Shown here piece after piece: positions 7,548 through 16,349 of a stretch of 64,000 bases of DNA. Origin of the DNA: Rhizobium sp. LC145 (GTDB lineage Bacteria; Pseudomonadota; Alphaproteobacteria; Rhizobiales; Rhizobiaceae); assembly GCF_001005825.1 (NCBI RefSeq), contig NZ_LBHV01000011.1, positions 94,684 to 158,683 on the forward strand, read 5' to 3'. Position numbers and translations under genes: made by a program. The notes below the pieces were generated by a model. The model was not told the origin of the DNA. It ran no database searches and was given only the letters and a program-made list of their open reading frames with translations. The stretch's first letter is position 1. Every line of letters begins with the position of its first letter.

Positions 7548-9560
7548 CTACTCGAACTCGACGATCAGCTCGTCCACCGCAAGACTCTGGCCGGCGATGG
7601 CCGCGACGCGCTTGACCACACCCTGTCTCTCGGCCTTCAGAACGTTCTCCATCTTCATCGCCTCGACGGTTGCGAGCGTCTGGCCGGCTTCGACCTGATC
7701 GCCCGCCTTGACCGCGACCGAGGTGATGACGCCGGGCATCGGGCAAAGCAGCATTTTCGACGTATCCGGCGGCAGCTTGACGGGCATCAGGCGCGCAAGT
7801 TCGGCCACATGCGGGGAGCGAACCCGCGCCGTCACGTCCATGCCGCGCCAGCGCAGCCGGATTGCGGTTCCGGCGAGATCGACCTTCACGCCCATCGGCT
7901 CGCCATTCAGATGAAAGGCTGCGTGACTCCGGCCGGGAAGCCAGCCGCTGGCGACCGAAAAGCGCGCGCCATCGGCGAACGTGACGGAGGTGCCGTCGGG
8001 AGAGGTTTCGAGAGCGGCGGGCAGCTCGAAACCCGCAAGCGTGACCACCCATTCCTTGCCGACGACGCGGCGGTGATTGCCGATCGTGCCGGAGATCTGC
8101 ACCGCGCGCTCCTGCAGCACCTGGTTGACCAGAATGGCGATGGCCGCGAGCTTGCGAGCGGCGGCTTCATCCGGGCGCACGCCGGAAAAACCTTCCGGAA
8201 ACTCCTCCGCAATGAAACCGGTGGTCAGCCGCCCGGCGCGGAACCGCTCATGCTCCATGACGGCCGAGAGGAAGGGAAGATTGTGGCCGATGCCCTCCAC
8301 CTCGAAATCGTCGAGTGCCGTCGCCATGGCGTCGATCGCCTTGATCCGGTCCGGCGCCCAGGTGCAAAGCTTGGCGATCATCGGGTCGTAATACATGGAG
8401 ATTTCGCCGCCCTCGAAGACGCCGGTATCGTTACGCACCACGGTGCCATCCTCCCACCGGCCTTCCAGCGGCGGACGGTAACGAGAAAGCCGGCCGATTG
8501 ACGGCAGGAAGTTGCGGTACGGGTCTTCGGCGTAAAGCCGGCTTTCGACCGCCCAGCCGGTGAGCTTCACATCGTCCTGGCCGAAGGCGAGCTTTTCGCC
8601 GGCGGCGACGCGGATCATCTGCTCGACGAGATCGATGCCGGTGACAAGTTCGGTGACCGGGTGCTCGACCTGCAGGCGGGTGTTCATCTCGAGGAAGTAG
8701 AAATTGCGATGGCCGTCGACGATGAATTCCACCGTGCCGGCGGAGAAATAGCCGACCGCTTTCGCGAGCGCCACGGCCTGCTCGCCCATGGCCTTCCGCG
8801 TCTCGGCATCGAGGAAGGGCGACGGCGCCTCCTCGATGACCTTCTGGTTGCGCCGCTGGATGGAGCATTCGCGCTCGCCGAGATAGAGCGTGTTGCCGTG
8901 CCTGTCGCCCAGCACCTGAATTTCGATGTGGCGCGGCTGAGTGACGAATTTCTCAATGAAGATGCGGTCGTCGCCGAAGGAGGACTTCGCCTCGTTCTTC
9001 GACGACTGGAAGCCTTCGCGGGCCTCCTTGTCGTTCCAGGCGATACGCATGCCCTTGCCGCCGCCGCCGGCGGACGCCTTGATCATCACCGGATAGCCGA
9101 TGGAAGAGGCGATCGTCACCGCCTCCTCGGCATCCTCAATGAGGCCCATATGGCCGGGCACAGTGTTGACGCCGGCTTCGGCCGCTATCTTCTTGGAGGT
9201 GATCTTGTCGCCCATGGCCTCGATCGCCTTGACGGGCGGGCCGATGAAGGCAACGCCTTCCTTTTCGAGTGCCGCGGCGAAGGCGGGATTTTCCGAGAGA
9301 AACCCGTAGCCGGGATGGACGGCATCGGCGCCGGTCTTGCGGATCGCATCGAGGATCCTGTCGATGACGATATAGGACTGGCTGGAGGGGGCGGGCCCGA
9401 TATGCACCGCTTCGTCTGCCATGCGCACATGCAGCGCGTCGCGATCGGCATCCGAATAGACGGCGACCGTCGCGATGCCCATCTTCTTAGCCGTTCTGAT
9501 AACCCGGCAGGCGATTTCGCCACGATTGGCGATGAGGATCTTCTTGATCGCCAAACTCAA
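7548..9560 (-). CDS. pccA: Propionyl-CoA carboxylase, biotin-carrying alpha subunit
   Basis: Alpha subunit of propionyl-CoA carboxylase, 670 aa. The biotin carboxylase domain spans about residues 1-450 (ATP-grasp glycine loop GGGGKGM, catalytic motif EMNTRLQVEHPVTE). A linker/BT domain follows, and the C-terminal biotinyl domain carries the attachment lysine in EAMKM. It carboxylates its own biotin with ATP and bicarbonate, and PccB transfers the carboxyl group to propionyl-CoA, giving (S)-methylmalonyl-CoA. Its start overlaps the preceding small gene by four bases, so the pccB-small gene-pccA order is a single operon. Confidence 0.95.
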   Translation of the reverse strand: MSLAIKKILIANRGEIACRVIRTAKKMGIATVAVYSDADRDALHVRMADEAVHIGPAPSSQSYIVIDRILDAIRKTGADAVHPGYGFLSENPAFAAALEKEGVAFIGPPVKAIEAMGDKITSKKIAAEAGVNTVPGHMGLIEDAEEAVTIASSIGYPVMIKASAGGGGKGMRIAWNDKEAREGFQSSKNEAKSSFGDDRIFIEKFVTQPRHIEIQVLGDRHGNTLYLGERECSIQRRNQKVIEEAPSPFLDAETRKAMGEQAVALAKAVGYFSAGTVEFIVDGHRNFYFLEMNTRLQVEHPVTELVTGIDLVEQMIRVAAGEKLAFGQDDVKLTGWAVESRLYAEDPYRNFLPSIGRLSRYRPPLEGRWEDGTVVRNDTGVFEGGEISMYYDPMIAKLCTWAPDRIKAIDAMATALDDFEVEGIGHNLPFLSAVMEHERFRAGRLTTGFIAEEFPEGFSGVRPDEAAARKLAAIAILVNQVLQERAVQISGTIGNHRRVVGKEWVVTLAGFELPAALETSPDGTSVTFADGARFSVASGWLPGRSHAAFHLNGEPMGVKVDLAGTAIRLRWRGMDVTARVRSPHVAELARLMPVKLPPDTSKMLLCPMPGVITSVAVKAGDQVEAGQTLATVEAMKMENVLKAERQGVVKRVAAIAGQSLAVDELIVEFE

Positions 9561-9976
9561 ATCTCCATCACGTCTTCGAAGGATTCCGGAAAGCTCTGGC
9601 GCGCAACCTTCTCGTTGATCACCAGCAGCGCCTCGTAGGAGGTCGGATCGAAATTGTCCTCAGCCGGCACGACCTCGCGGCCGAACAGGAGGTTGAGTCG
9701 GCCGGCATCGAGATTGCCGCGCTCGAAGGGTTCCGGGCCGAAATGATGCCACAGTGCGTGCAGGAAGGCGGCGTCCACCTTGTGCTCGATCGTGCCCGGC
9801 CGGGCGCGGCGCTGCAGCGGCTTCAAAGGCGTCGCACCCTTTTCGTTCGCCCGACGGATCGTGAAGTGATGGCCATGGCCCGGCATGCCGGAGGGAAAAC
9901 CCCGATGTTTGGTCATTTCGGGCGGTCTGGGCATCGGGAACTCCTGCGGTATTTCATGGCTGGCGGCCGCCGTCAC
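9557..9976 (-). CDS. Conserved small protein between pccB and pccA
   Basis: Hypothetical protein of 139 aa, or about 125 if translation starts at the internal ATG near 9934. No known domain was recognised. It is basic and His/Pro-rich in the first half (GMPGHGHHFTIRR) and acidic at the C terminus (EDNFDPTSYEALLVINEKVARQSFPESFEDVMEI). It has no signal peptide or membrane segment. The four-base overlap with pccA and tight spacing to pccB (10 bases) argue that it is a real gene working with the carboxylase, for example in assembly or regulation; that is inference from position only. Confidence 0.7.
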   Translation of the reverse strand: MTAAASHEIPQEFPMPRPPEMTKHRGFPSGMPGHGHHFTIRRANEKGATPLKPLQRRARPGTIEHKVDAAFLHALWHHFGPEPFERGNLDAGRLNLLFGREVVPAEDNFDPTSYEALLVINEKVARQSFPESFEDVMEI

Positions 9977-9985
9977 AGCGGACCT

Positions 9986-11518
9986 CTAGAGCGGAATCGT
10001 GTCGTGTTTTTTCCAATGCGTCGTCACCTGCTTGTTGCGCAGCGAGGCGAAGGCGCGGGCGATACGGCGTCGGGAAGAATGCGGCATGATGACTTCGTCG
10101 ATGAAGCCGCGTTCGGCCGCCACGAAGGGGTTGGCGAAACGCTCCTCATATTCCTTCGTCCGCGCTGCGATTTTTTCCGGATCGGAGAGTTCCGAGCGGT
10201 AGAGGATCTCGGTCGCGCCCTTGGCGCCCATCACGGCGATCTCGGCCGTCGGCCAGGCGTAATTTATGTCCGCGCCGATATGCTTCGAGGCCATGACGTC
10301 ATAGGCGCCGCCATAGGCTTTCCGCGTGATCAGGGTCACCATCGGCACGGTCGCCTCCGAATAGGCGAAGAGCAGCTTGGCGCCGTGCTTGATGACGCCG
10401 CCATATTCCTGCGCCACGCCCGGCAGGAAGCCCGGCACGTCGACCAGCGTGAGGATGGGGATCGAGAAGGCGTCGCAGAACCGCACGAAACGGGCAGCTT
10501 TGCGTGAACTGTCGATATCCAGGCAGCCGGCGAGCACCATCGGCTGGTTGGCGACGACGCCAACCGTCTGGCCCTCGATACGAATGAAGCCGGTGATGAT
10601 GTTTTTGGCGAAGGCTTCCTGGATCTCGAAAAAATCGCCCTCGTCGGCAATCGCATGGACAAGCTCCTTCATGTCGTAGGGCTTGGCTGCACTGTCGGGG
10701 ATCAGGCTGTCGAGGCGGTTTTCGAGGCGGGCCGGGTCGTCGTGGAAGGGACGGACTGGCGGCTTCTCGCGGTTGTTCAAGGGCAGGAAATCGAAAAGCC
10801 GGCGCACCGCTTCCAGCGTCTCGATGTCGTTTTCGAAGGCCGCATCGGCAACGGAGGATTTTTGCGTGTGGGTGCGGGCGCCGCCGAGTTCCTCGGCCGT
10901 GACGATCTCGTTGGTGACGGTCTTCACCACGTCCGGACCTGTGACGAACATGTAGGATGAATCGCGCACCATGAAGATGAAATCGGTCATGGCCGGCGAG
11001 TAGACCGCGCCGCCGGCGCAGGGTCCCATGATGACGGAAATCTGGGGGATGACGCCGGAGGCCTCGGCATTGCGGCGGAACACTTCCGCGTAACCGGCAA
11101 GCGAGGCCACACCTTCCTGGATGCGCGCCCCCCCGGAATCATTGAGCCCAATCACCGGCGCGCCGACGCGCACCGCCATATCCATGATCTTGCAGATCTT
11201 CTGGGCATGGGTCTCGGAAAGCGAACCGCCGAGCACGGTGAAATCCTGGGAAAAGACGTAAGTTTGGCGGCCGTTGATCGTGCCCCAGCCGGTGACGACG
11301 CCATCGCCCGCGACCTTCTGGCTCGCCATGCCGAAATCGACCGCACGATGGGTGACATACATGTCGAACTCCTCGAAGGAGCCCTCGTCAAGCAGGACCT
11401 CGATGCGCTCGCGCGCCGTCAACTTGCCCTTGGCGTGCTGCGCGGCGATGCGCTTTTCGCCGCCGCCGAGGCTTGCTTCAGCCCGCCGCTTCTCGACCTC
11501 ACCCAGAACTGCGCGCAT
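9986..11518 (-). CDS. pccB: Propionyl-CoA carboxylase, carboxyltransferase beta subunit
   Basis: Beta subunit of 510 aa with the two-part acyl-CoA carboxyltransferase fold. The N half has the GGSLSETHAQKI and GLNDSGGARIQEGV motifs, and the C half has the DVPGFLPG and KAYGGAYDVM motifs that form the CoA and biotin pockets. Length and motifs match propionyl-CoA rather than acetyl-CoA carboxylases. It is the first gene of the minus-strand operon, with GGAGGAACA before the ATG. A local regulator of the PccR type, often next to pccB in related bacteria, is not present here. Confidence 0.95.
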   Translation of the reverse strand: MRAVLGEVEKRRAEASLGGGEKRIAAQHAKGKLTARERIEVLLDEGSFEEFDMYVTHRAVDFGMASQKVAGDGVVTGWGTINGRQTYVFSQDFTVLGGSLSETHAQKICKIMDMAVRVGAPVIGLNDSGGARIQEGVASLAGYAEVFRRNAEASGVIPQISVIMGPCAGGAVYSPAMTDFIFMVRDSSYMFVTGPDVVKTVTNEIVTAEELGGARTHTQKSSVADAAFENDIETLEAVRRLFDFLPLNNREKPPVRPFHDDPARLENRLDSLIPDSAAKPYDMKELVHAIADEGDFFEIQEAFAKNIITGFIRIEGQTVGVVANQPMVLAGCLDIDSSRKAARFVRFCDAFSIPILTLVDVPGFLPGVAQEYGGVIKHGAKLLFAYSEATVPMVTLITRKAYGGAYDVMASKHIGADINYAWPTAEIAVMGAKGATEILYRSELSDPEKIAARTKEYEERFANPFVAAERGFIDEVIMPHSSRRRIARAFASLRNKQVTTHWKKHDTIPL

Positions 11519-11669
11519 TGTTCCTCCTCAACATTCCACGACGTTTCTTAGCGTTTCATCCTGGCGGAGAAAATCGCTGAACGAGCATATTCGCGAAAGT
11601 ATAAGAACTCAGTTCAAAAATCGCCCAATTGCAAGCCGCGCGGCCTTGAATGGCAAGGATCGCTGCGGA

Positions 11670-12794
11670 TCAAATCACGCCCCAAGCCCGAAACCTCCCC
11701 CTCCCCGTCAGTTCCCTGAGGTTCAGCGCGCTGGCGATTTTGAGTGCACCCTGCGGCGTTACGCCAAGCGCTTCGGCGATCATTCCGGCCGATACCATTG
11801 GCTTCGAAAGGACGAGATCGACCAGTTGCGGAAGCTTCGACGAGGCACGGCGTCCTGCGAGCCGGCGCTGCATCTGCTGGCGGGCCAGAAGCAACCGATC
11901 ATGCTCCTTCAACCCGGCCTCCGCGCCGGCGGCGATTCCATCGAGAAAGGCGAGTAACCGGTCGTTGCGATCGCGGCTGGCGCGGCGTTCGCGCGGGATG
12001 GCTTTCAGTCCGAGGTTGACGGTTGCCAGATGCACCAGGGTGATGCCGGTCTCGCGAAGCAGGGCTGCGGCAAGCAGCCGGCCAAGCCATGGCGCGTGCT
12101 GCAGGACCTGCAACTGGTTCCACGCATCGAGCAGAAGCACGGCGCGCAGCATCGGTGGCAGCCCTTCTATTTCAAAAAGCACGGCGCGCCATTCCTCGAT
12201 GCGCGAATCCTCGTCCCAGTCCGGTTCGTAGACGAGCGGATCGCGCTCCCGTGGGGGCGATGGCGCCGGCGGGGCTGCGGCCAGGGAAAGCAGGGCCTCG
12301 CTTCGGGCAAGCACTGCATCGATCTCCGCAAACTCCCTGGCAAGCGGATCGTCGGCATCGTCCTCATCTTCTTTCTCAGTCCCCTCCCCGTCCGCGATCG
12401 GCTGCGAGACCTCTTCGACCGCTGCCAACGACGCACCCGACCCGATATCCATGCGGCCGCGCAGATGCCGCAGACCCTCAATGCTGAGCGCCCAGTTGGG
12501 TGGATGAGCCAGAATGCGTCGGCGGGTGCGGAGCACATCATGGGCGATGGTCAGCTCATGCGTCGGTGCGCGGATGCCCATGCCGGCATCATGGAGGACG
12601 ACATCCTCCAGATGCACGAGTTCTCCATCGATCCACATTGAGGCACAGGCATCAGCGAAGTCGGCGCGGCTGATGCAGCCCTCGCGCAAGTCGGTTCGGC
12701 TCAGGCGCTCGTCGAGCCGCGCAAGCGCGGCCGTCGTGGCCGCCACCGGTGAAATCAGGCTGTGCAGGGGCAATTTCGCAAGATCGTAACGCAT
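11670..12794 (-). CDS. DUF1612/helix-turn-helix protein (RHE_PE00001-like)
   Basis: Protein of 374 aa resembling a family often found beside plasmid replication genes in rhizobia. The N-terminal two thirds match the DUF1612 type (SRADFADACASMWIDGELVHLEDVVLHDAG, APTHELTIAHDVLRTRR). The end holds a helix-turn-helix-like segment (PQLVDLVLSKPMVSAGMIAEALGVTPQGALKIA). An acidic low-complexity stretch (GTEKEDEDDADDPLA) sits in the middle. The function is unknown; the HTH suggests DNA binding, perhaps linked to replicon maintenance. It is transcribed away from repABC. Confidence 0.8.
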   Translation of the reverse strand: MRYDLAKLPLHSLISPVAATTAALARLDERLSRTDLREGCISRADFADACASMWIDGELVHLEDVVLHDAGMGIRAPTHELTIAHDVLRTRRRILAHPPNWALSIEGLRHLRGRMDIGSGASLAAVEEVSQPIADGEGTEKEDEDDADDPLAREFAEIDAVLARSEALLSLAAAPPAPSPPRERDPLVYEPDWDEDSRIEEWRAVLFEIEGLPPMLRAVLLLDAWNQLQVLQHAPWLGRLLAAALLRETGITLVHLATVNLGLKAIPRERRASRDRNDRLLAFLDGIAAGAEAGLKEHDRLLLARQQMQRRLAGRRASSKLPQLVDLVLSKPMVSAGMIAEALGVTPQGALKIASALNLRELTGRGRFRAWGVI

Positions 12795-13175
12795 TGATGT
12801 TGTTGTAGCTGATTTGCGTTATGAAAGCGAGTGAGCGGTTTGGTTTCATCACCGCCCATTAATCATGCCGTAGCTTGCATCGAAGAAAATTGGAGTGCCT
12901 GCCACTCGTCGCCGGTGCCGAAGCTTCTTGGCGAGCTAAGCGCACCTTTCGCTGTCAGGTGCGAATCTGCATGGCAGGATTATAGACCAAGCACATCGTT
13001 TTCGCCATACCCCTACACGGCAGCCCCTCCCCTCTCCCCATTTCAGTTGAGCGGAAACTGGTCCGCGAACCGCCTACACCTCCCATGAGGTTCCGCACGC
13101 ACGACCAAGGTCGGGCAACTGCTGCCGCTGATCATGAAAGTTATAGGATCAGCAGTTTGCCGGTTCGGCGCGCGG
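12795..13175. other. Gap upstream of DUF1612 gene
   Basis: About 380 bases with no convincing gene. The short reading frames here lack an RBS and recognisable protein features. No strong repeat or hairpin was seen. Confidence 0.5.
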
Positions 13176-13706
13176 TTAAGCGGGAACGTATGTCAATCTG
13201 ATCACGCTCTCGCCAAATCGGTCGCTCGCCACGAGGCGCAGCGGCGGTTGCGGGCCGGCGAAGAACGGCTTGCCGCAACCAAGCACGACGGGATGGAGGT
13301 ACAACCGATATTCATCGACAAGACCAAGGTCCGTCAGGCTTCGTGCCAGCTCAGGTCCGGAAACTTCAATCACGCCATCCAATCGAGCCTTGAGACCGCC
13401 TATCACCACCTCGATGTCATCAGCGACCAGAGTGGCATTCGGCCCGACGGACTTCAGCGAGCGCGACACGACCCATTTCGGTTGGCTGCGCCAGGCTGCA
13501 GCATAGTCGCGCTCCTCCTCGCCCCACGCCGCATGATCTTCGTCCCAATACCGCATCACCTCGTACATGCGGCGGCCGTACACGCTGCCGGCCAAACCGC
13601 GCACGTCGTCGATAAAATGACGGAAGAGCGCGGGCTCGGGCGTAAACGCCGTGTGGTCGACATATCCATCCAGGGATTGGTTCAAAGCGAACACGAGCTT
13701 CGCCAT
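13176..13706 (-). CDS. Dihydrofolate reductase/RibD-like reductase
   Basis: Reductase-fold protein of 176 aa from the RibD C-terminal/dihydrofolate reductase superfamily. The N-terminal strand AKLVFALNQSLDGYV and the phosphate-binding GSVYGRRMYEVMRYW region are characteristic, and the C-terminal GCGKPFF motif follows. I chose ATG at 13706 because GGGGAGGAG lies about 10 bases upstream; the open frame extends a further 15 codons without an RBS. Such single-gene homologues are common in soil bacteria and their substrate is generally unknown. It is probably not essential folate or riboflavin metabolism. Confidence 0.85.
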   Translation of the reverse strand: MAKLVFALNQSLDGYVDHTAFTPEPALFRHFIDDVRGLAGSVYGRRMYEVMRYWDEDHAAWGEEERDYAAAWRSQPKWVVSRSLKSVGPNATLVADDIEVVIGGLKARLDGVIEVSGPELARSLTDLGLVDEYRLYLHPVVLGCGKPFFAGPQPPLRLVASDRFGESVIRLTYVPA

Positions 13707-14078
13707 GCTGCAGGATCTCCTCCCCACATGCCTCAAAAGGTATGAATCCATGCTACGCCGAAATAAAGCCGGTCACAACCAGGCCGTCCTCTCGCTCGCC
13801 AGGCCAACCCCACTCCCGGTCGTCCCAACGAAAGGTTATGGCATAATGCCAACCTGCGGCAAGTGTTCGTGAAGCATGGCCGGCTGCTCCACGCGGGGGC
13901 AATACAACGCGCCGAGCAGCAGTGGGAGTTGCCACCTGGCAACTCCCAGCTATGTCACCTGAGACCTTGCTCCGAAGAAGGCCAAGCAAAATGGAATACC
14001 CGAGATCGATGACCGGGTTACGGCTCGCAGGCAATCGACCCAGGAGCCACGTCCGTCGTTGGGCCGGCGCTAGGCTCT
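13707..14078. other. Gap between reductase gene and IS remnant
   Basis: About 370 bases. Apart from the parS-like palindrome at 13924 nothing was recognised. A 109-codon minus-strand open frame (13753-14082) has no RBS and no recognisable domain. Confidence 0.45.
13924..13947. repeat. parS-like palindrome 1
   Basis: Palindrome with arms GGGAGTTGCCA and TGGCAACTCCC around a 2-base centre. The core GTTGCCA..TGGCAAC recurs at 14790 and 16394 and differs from the published repABC parS consensus (GTTnnCnGCnGnnAAC) only at the centre. It is the longest copy (24 bases). It lies in a gene-free stretch beside the IS remnant and is probably a RepB binding site. Confidence 0.75.
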
Positions 14079-14734
14079 GCACTCATAAATGGAATCTTCT
14101 ACATCCTGCGCACCGGCTCGCCCTCGCGGGACCTGCCCGAGCGCTATGGCCCCTATACGATCGCTTATAACGGCTACAACCGATGGGCCAAGGCGGGCGT
14201 ATGGCTACGTGTGTTCGAGGCTCTGGCATCCGCTTCACCACAGTCGATGCAGTTGATCGACAGCTCCATCATCCGCGCCCACCAGCATGCCGCCGGTGGT
14301 AAAAAAGGGGCCCGTATCACGCCATCGGCCGTTCTCGTGGAGGACTGACCAGCAAGATCCACGTCGTCGTCGACGAGAACAGACTCCCGGTCCGTGTCGC
14401 GCTGACGTCAGGGCAGGCGTCCGATAAGGCTGCGGCGCCCGGACTGCTCGAAGGGCTACCCGCCTCCACCGTCGTCGCCGACCGCGGCTATGACTGGCAG
14501 CATCTGATCGACCTGGTCGGCCAGCGCGGCGGACAGGCTCATATTCCCACCCAACGCGACCGCAAGGTTCAGCGATCGGTCGATCCCGAAATCTACCGGC
14601 AGCGCAACCTCGTCGAGCGCTTCTTCTGCAAGCTCAAACACTTCCACAGGGTCGCAACCCGCTATGACAAGCTGGCCAGAAACTTCCTCGCAGCCGCCCG
14701 ACTATGGATGCGGGTTTATGAGACCACTACCTAG
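14079..14734 (+). mobile_element. IS5-family (IS427 group) transposase remnant
   Basis: DDE transposase lacking its first 35-45 residues. Frame one runs from ALINGIFYILRTGSP through DLPERYGPYT and RWAKAGVWLRVFEAL to a stop at 14346. The rest (GLTSKIHVVVDENRLP, VVADRGYDWQHL, RNLVERFFCKLKHFHRVATRYDK, stop at 14732-14734) is in the -1 frame. The switch follows the run AAAAAAGGGG near 14301, the kind of slippery site this group uses for programmed frameshifting, so the frame change alone is not damage; the missing N terminus is. Clear terminal repeats were not found. It separates two parS-like sites and shares the DLPERYGP stretch with the remnant at 48979. Confidence 0.8.
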
Positions 14735-14789
14735 CTCTGTTCAGGCAGCATCGTTCACGCGCCCTTCCGATGAGAAGGCGCTCCGCCGA

Positions 14790-14807
14790 AGTTGCCAGAT
14801 GGCAACT
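14790..14807. repeat. parS-like palindrome 2
   Basis: AGTTGCCA-GA-TGGCAACT, an 18-base palindrome with the same core as the copies at 13924 and 16394. It is about 330 bases upstream of repA. Confidence 0.75.
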
Positions 14808-15016
14808 CCGGCCTTGTTAACTGAATTGCCTCCTGACGACTCGCGACAGGAAGGAGACGGCGTCCGCATCACATGTCCGGTCGTGCCGATTCTGCCTCCT
14901 GGGAGAAAAATGCGGGGGGCAAGCGTCGCGACAATAGCTATTCGTCGCCGTGCATGAGAGGGCAGGGCCGCGGATGACGTTGGCTGTTTCGAACGGGCAG
15001 GGCAGTCTAAACGTAC

Positions 15017-15055
15017 TTGAAGATCACCTTCGGCATGGTTAATCTTTCATTAACC
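15017..15055 (+). promoter_or_regulatory. Predicted repA promoter and operator
   Basis: TTGAAG (15017-15022) and TAATCT (15040-15045) are 17 bases apart, giving a sigma-70-type promoter about 85 bases before repA. The perfect dyad GGTTAAT-N5-ATTAACC (15037-15055) covers the -10 box. RepA, helped by RepB, represses its own operon in studied repABC plasmids, and this dyad is the natural candidate site. Confidence 0.6.
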
Positions 15056-15134
15056 CTAATTCCCTTGCTAAGAATCGCGACTCGCGGCATCTTCCCTACG
15101 AAATATTCATCCATTACGGAGAATTATCGTAGTT

Positions 15135-16349
15135 ATGGCGAAGGCTCGTAGTCAGTTCTCCCCCACACTTACACCAAAGCGCCCGATGACCGAGGTCATC
15201 GCCGCCGACGGCGCCGCACTGTCTCAGGAATTGCAGGCAATGCGCCAGGCGCTCTTTCCGCCGGTATCACAAAAGACCCTGCGGTCCTTCTCCTCTGTAG
15301 AATCGGCGAAGCTGATTGGCATCGCCGATGCCTATCTTCGGCAACTCTCGCTGAACGGCAAGGGACCGCAGCCGGCCATCAGCCCCGGAGGAAGGCGCTC
15401 CTACACGCTCGACCAGATCAACGAGATCCGCGCCGTCCTGGATGAGAATTCCAAGGGCAAACGCTATGTCCCGCACCGGCGTGGCGACGAGCACTGCCAG
15501 GTCATGGCCGTGCTCAACTTCAAGGGTGGCAGCGGCAAGACCACGACCGCCGCGCATCTGGCGCAATATCTCGCCCTTCAAGGTCACCGCGTGCTTGCCG
15601 TCGATCTCGATCCGCAGGCTTCGCTCACCGCGCTGCACGGCTACCAGCCCGAATACGATATCGGCTCCAACGAGACCATGTACGCCGCCATACGCTATGA
15701 CGAGCAGCGCCGTCCGTTGAGCGACGTGGTGCGCAAGACCTATATTCCCGGCCTCGATCTCGTTCCCGGCAATCTCGAACTCATGGAATTTGAGCACGAC
15801 ACGCCCCGCGCGCTTGCCGAGCGTTCGGCCGAACCCTTCTTCGGCCGCGTGGCTTCAGCACTGGGCACCGTCTCAGACAATTACGACGTGATGGTCCTCG
15901 ATTGCCCGCCGCAGCTCGGTTTCCTGACGCTCGGCGCGCTTTGCGCCTCGACCGGGCTCCTGATCACCGCCCACCCGCAAATGCTGGACGTCATGTCGAT
16001 GTGCCAGTTCCTGCTGATGACATCCGACCTGCTGAGCGTCGTCCAGGATTCCGGCGGCGACCTCGACTATGATTTCATCCGCTATGTGGTGACGCGCTAC
16101 GAGCCTTCCGACGGCCCGCAAACGCAGGTGGTTGGCTTCATGCGGTCATTGTTCCGCGAGCGCGTTCTGACGAACCATATGCTGAAATCCACCGCGATTT
16201 CGGATGCCGGGCTTTCCAAGCAGACGCTTTACGAGGTCGGGCGCGAGAACTTTTCCAAGAACACCTATGACCGCGCGATGGAATCGCTCGACGCGGTCAA
16301 TGGCGAAATCGAAAGCCTCATCAGGCAGGCCTGGGGGAGGGCGGCATGA
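15135..16349 (+). CDS. repA: Plasmid partitioning ATPase RepA
   Basis: ParA-type partition ATPase of 404 aa, typical RepA length. An N-terminal DNA-binding segment (about residues 40-105) precedes the Walker A motif KGGSGKTT (about residue 130), the DLDPQASLT motif and Walker B in VLDCPPQLG. It segregates the replicon with RepB and represses the operon from the upstream promoter. Its stop overlaps the repB start by four bases (ATGA), the normal arrangement in repABC operons. It is the strongest evidence that this window is from a secondary replicon. Confidence 0.97.
   Translation: MAKARSQFSPTLTPKRPMTEVIAADGAALSQELQAMRQALFPPVSQKTLRSFSSVESAKLIGIADAYLRQLSLNGKGPQPAISPGGRRSYTLDQINEIRAVLDENSKGKRYVPHRRGDEHCQVMAVLNFKGGSGKTTTAAHLAQYLALQGHRVLAVDLDPQASLTALHGYQPEYDIGSNETMYAAIRYDEQRRPLSDVVRKTYIPGLDLVPGNLELMEFEHDTPRALAERSAEPFFGRVASALGTVSDNYDVMVLDCPPQLGFLTLGALCASTGLLITAHPQMLDVMSMCQFLLMTSDLLSVVQDSGGDLDYDFIRYVVTRYEPSDGPQTQVVGFMRSLFRERVLTNHMLKSTAISDAGLSKQTLYEVGRENFSKNTYDRAMESLDAVNGEIESLIRQAWGRAA

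Larger units (their letters stand above)
14735..15134. other. Gap between IS remnant and repA
   Basis: About 400 bases without a gene. It contains the second parS-like palindrome (14790-14807), the repA promoter with its overlapping dyad (15017-15055), and an 80-base leader for repA. Confidence 0.6.

Noticed and set aside
13753..14082. 109-codon minus-strand frame beside the reductase gene
   Set aside because: No RBS, spans a parS-like palindrome and the edge of an IS remnant, and no domain recognised.
14735..14790. Terminal inverted repeats of the IS5-type element
   Set aside because: No convincing matched ends on both sides, so the element limits were set to the recognisable protein region only.
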